From positions 5,254,501-5,318,500 of the forward strand of contig NC_050476.1 of assembly GCF_013373865.1 (NCBI RefSeq): 64,000 nt of DNA, read 5' to 3'. How positions within the stretch are numbered: the first letter of the stretch is position 1; each line of letters opens with the position of its first letter. Below, piece by piece: positions 61,860 through 64,000 of the stretch. The position numbers were made by a program, and so were the translations under genes. Under the pieces are notes generated by a model. That model did not search any database, was not told the DNA's origin, and worked only from the letters and a program-made list of their open reading frames with translations. The stretch is from Monomorium pharaonis (lineage: Eukaryota; Arthropoda; Insecta; Hymenoptera; Formicidae).

Positions 61860-62002
61860 CCGTTCTTCGAGTTTGAATTTTCCGCCGACGGACAACGTCA
61901 TCTGCCAACATGGCGTCGCTCGCTGATGGTTCGCCTCGCAGCCCGTCGCGGCGCGGCGTTCAAGAAAATATGCACGCTCGATGACGCAGCGCGTGACGTG
62001 AG
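61860..62002 (+). promoter_or_regulatory. GC-rich promoter / 5' UTR of a plus-strand gene
   Basis: A sharp shift from AT-rich to GC-rich DNA. It contains CCAACATGGCGTC (the ATGGC core, complement GCCAT, matches Pho/YY1-type sites), TGACGCAGC and GTGACGTGA. An upstream ORF of 24 codons (61910-61984) begins in a strong context (AACATGG) and ends before the candidate start at 62003. Promoter status is inferred from composition and the following splice donor. Confidence 0.4.
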
Positions 62003-62021
62003 ATGTCGGGACGTGCTCGTG
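62003..62021 (+). CDS. Candidate first coding exon (starts MSGRAR), gene continues beyond the window
   Basis: ATG at 62003 reads six codons, Met-Ser-Gly-Arg-Ala-Arg, then one base of a Gly or other codon before a perfect GTAAGT donor at 62022. A short Arg/Gly-rich start of this kind is seen in Piwi/Aubergine-family Argonautes, and the next codon begins with G, which could continue an RG-rich stretch. That family suggestion rests on only six residues and is weak. No later exon of a recognisable protein was found before 64000. A second donor-like site (AAGGTGAGT, 62181-62189) suggests an alternative first exon. It may also be a noncoding first exon. Confidence 0.3.
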
Positions 62022-64000
62022 GTAAGTTGGAGAGGGCGGTAGGATAAGGGGAGGGTGGGGGAGGAAAAGGTAAAGGTTAGAAGAGGTTATGAACTCCAAC
62101 CCGTCTGGACGAAGCCTGGTAGCCAGCCCGCTGGTCCGCGATCGCGCGTCGGCAAGGATCAGTCGTCGCTGCTAGCCGCGAAGGTGAGTCGTGATTTCTC
62201 TTTTCTCTATCTTTCGCTATCGCCATCTCTCTCTCTCGCCCTCGACTCGCGTAAAACTCGCGTTCGCATGAAACGCCCCGTCGCGTCGGGCACTTCCTCT
62301 CTTGAGGAAAGAGGAGCTCCGCGATATTCACACGGTCAGTCGCGACGACGTTTGTTTCCTTCTCTTTTCTCTTTCGCGTGTCGAGTGACGTTAGACGGTC
62401 GACGAGTCTGGCGCGAGGATTTCCGAATCGGGAGCGATGCGCGATCGACGGGTGAGTTTAACAGCTCGACGGTAAAACTTTCTGCTTTTTCTGGTATGCG
62501 CTCCGTTTCCCCGATATTGTGCACCGTGCTGTTCCGGAAGTTTCGGTGCCTTATGACGCGAGATGTTACGCACCCCGGCGGAAGGCAAAGCGCGAGCCTC
62601 GTCGAGGTAGATCTCGCGAAAGCCCCGAAGGCGTTCTTCCTCCTTCTCTCTCGGTGACGTAACGCGTCTCTCGCGTACGCGAAAGACCAATCTCCGTCTT
62701 CCTCGTCGCGAGGACATCGCGACGTTGTTTTTCTTCCGGCGGATTCTCCCGTGGACTTTTCTTCTGGACCTATCGAGGAGAGAAAGAGAGCACCATCCAT
62801 TTTCTTACGCTACCACTGACATTTCAATTCAATCGCTCATGCATATTCAAGAGTACTCGGCGGGGTACACCTCCGCGGAATGTACATACGCGAGTGTGTA
62901 CTCGCAGTTGAAGATACATATTCAGGAATTATTGGGCAACAGCTCGGGTATAGCAGCAGCAGCAGCAGCGCGGCGCGACACTCGAAGCCAGGGGAACAAA
63001 GCTTCGTGTGCGTCGTCGTTCTCGGTGTCGCGCACGTGTCACCGCGTGCGCGATATTATTTTCGGATACGCGCGACTACATCCGCGGCACGCGTATGCCT
63101 ACGTGCACGCACACCAACTCCCTGTTTATCGAAAGATACAACCGCGATGCGTTGTCCACGGCAGGGCGATGAGGACGGATGATATCCGTGCCGATTCGCG
63201 GTAAACGAGCGGATAGAGAGGTAGCGTGGGTGACCTTCGGACCCACGGGCGACCTTTACCTGCCGCGCGGACCATACCGTTGTGCACGCGTAATTACTCA
63301 CGGACGGCGACTGTTCTCTCCGTGTTGGTGCGTGTGTCGGTGATTCCGAGAATCGCCAAAGAAAACTCGCCAGAATCTTCTCGGAATTTCGCATTTTAGA
63401 ATCGTCGGAAACAATAACGTTTCGGTGTTGCGCTGAGATAAAAATTATCTAGATAAAGATAAGAAGTTCCATGTAAAAGTTTTCTTGGATAAGATTTCGA
63501 CGATTTAATTTCAAATTTACTCTGGGGAAAATTATATATTGCCTTTATTTAGATAACTTTAAGATGAGATTGCTGTGTCCGGCAAAATTTAGGATATAAA
63601 AACGATGTACTGTATTTTTATTTATAATTCTTATTTATTTCTCTTAAAATCAAGAGTTCTTAGGCTAATTCAATTTGATAAAAAATTTTTTTTTTTTAGT
63701 TAGGTCAAATAAAACGCAAATAAAAATCAAAGTTACAAAATGTAGAAGGAATATATAATTCATATTATAATGACTAACAAAGTTCTTTTTAAAAGTTTCC
63801 GAATTACACTTATATAGTTTTTGGATAATTTTTACATCGCGCTACTATTTCCTGATTCTATTATTGTAAAAAAATCTTAAAATAAATGATAATTTTGAAG
63901 GTTGAAGCTAAAGACAATTCTTTACATTCGTTGTTGTCCACATTAATTTAAATAATTTGAAATTTACATTTTTTTAGTCAAGATAAAGATGAATAATTTT
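62022..64000 (+). other. Probable first intron of the right-hand gene, GC-rich then AT-rich
   Basis: GC-rich to about 63400, then AT-rich to the window end. Open frames of 100-200 codons on both strands in the GC-rich part, including a plus-strand frame 62725-63204 with an alanine run from GCA triplets, show no known domain. AAGGTGAGT at 62181-62189 is a good donor consensus. No exon with recognisable protein similarity is seen. Confidence 0.4.

Larger units (their letters stand above)
58978..61860 (+). other. Atg8 3' UTR and downstream spacer
   Basis: AT-rich, no coding gene. Plus-strand AATAAA signals at 60378-60383 and 60397-60402, and a further one at 61158-61163 (TTTGCAATAAACTAA), are candidate 3' ends. 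A possible 3' UTR donor (CCAAGTGAGT, near 59001) and acceptor (TTTACAG, near 59088) lie just past the stop. A MITE-like inverted repeat lies at 59650-59829. Confidence 0.5.

Noticed and set aside
62055..62657. 200-codon plus-strand frame in the GC-rich region after the candidate first exon
   Set aside because: It begins with GTG rather than ATG, runs across a strong splice donor (AAGGTGAGT near 62183) and has no recognisable domain.
62725..63204. 159-codon plus-strand frame with an alanine run
   Set aside because: The alanine run comes from a GCA microsatellite and another frame over the same DNA reads a serine run; no family resemblance and no promoter or splice context.
1..64000. tRNA, rRNA, CRISPR or bacterial-type operon
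   Set aside because: No tRNA B-box with matching cloverleaf, no rRNA-like block, no regularly spaced repeat array with unique spacers, and gene structure is intron-split.

Overview
Animal nuclear DNA, most likely an insect and probably a hymenopteran such as an ant. The reasons are intron-split genes with consensus GT-AG junctions, an LC3-type Atg8 gene alongside a class II DYRK kinase gene, CpG-rich islands in AT-rich DNA, many microsatellites and homopolymers, and small mariner-like elements. The species call is inference. There are no bacterial features, CRISPR arrays or tRNA/rRNA genes that I can support.

Layout. (1) 1-13974: no convincing coding sequence, several MITE-like elements, and, near 13 kb, probably the 3' UTR of the kinase gene. 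(2) 13975-52372, minus strand: a class II DYRK kinase gene (Dyrk2/Dyrk3 type). Its coding sequence lies in two exons (51155-52372 and 13975-15759) separated by a 35.4-kb intron that cuts the kinase domain just before the DFG motif. The predicted protein is 1000 residues with a four-copy, about 80-residue repeat in its C-terminal tail. The intron holds decayed tandem arrays, MITEs, a mariner transposase fossil, a fold-back element nested in another element, and several GC-rich islands. (3) 52373-55020: GC-rich, low-complexity 5' UTR/promoter of the kinase gene with several CT/GA tracts. (4) 55021-57456: intergenic spacer between two divergent genes, containing a long inverted repeat. (5) 57457-58977, plus strand: a complete three-exon LC3-type Atg8 gene (124 residues). 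(6) 58978-61860: its 3' UTR and spacer. (7) 61860-64000, plus strand: a GC-rich promoter and a candidate first coding exon (starting MSGRAR) of a gene that would run out of the window.

The two complete genes are a DYRK-family regulatory kinase and an autophagosome membrane protein; nothing in the sequence links them beyond divergent adjacency. I did not find a clearly new biological system. The most unusual features are the tandemly repeated kinase tail, the nested transposable elements, a small-element family sharing its terminus with a sequence beside a mariner fossil, and an unassigned membrane-segment ORF at 17625-17820.
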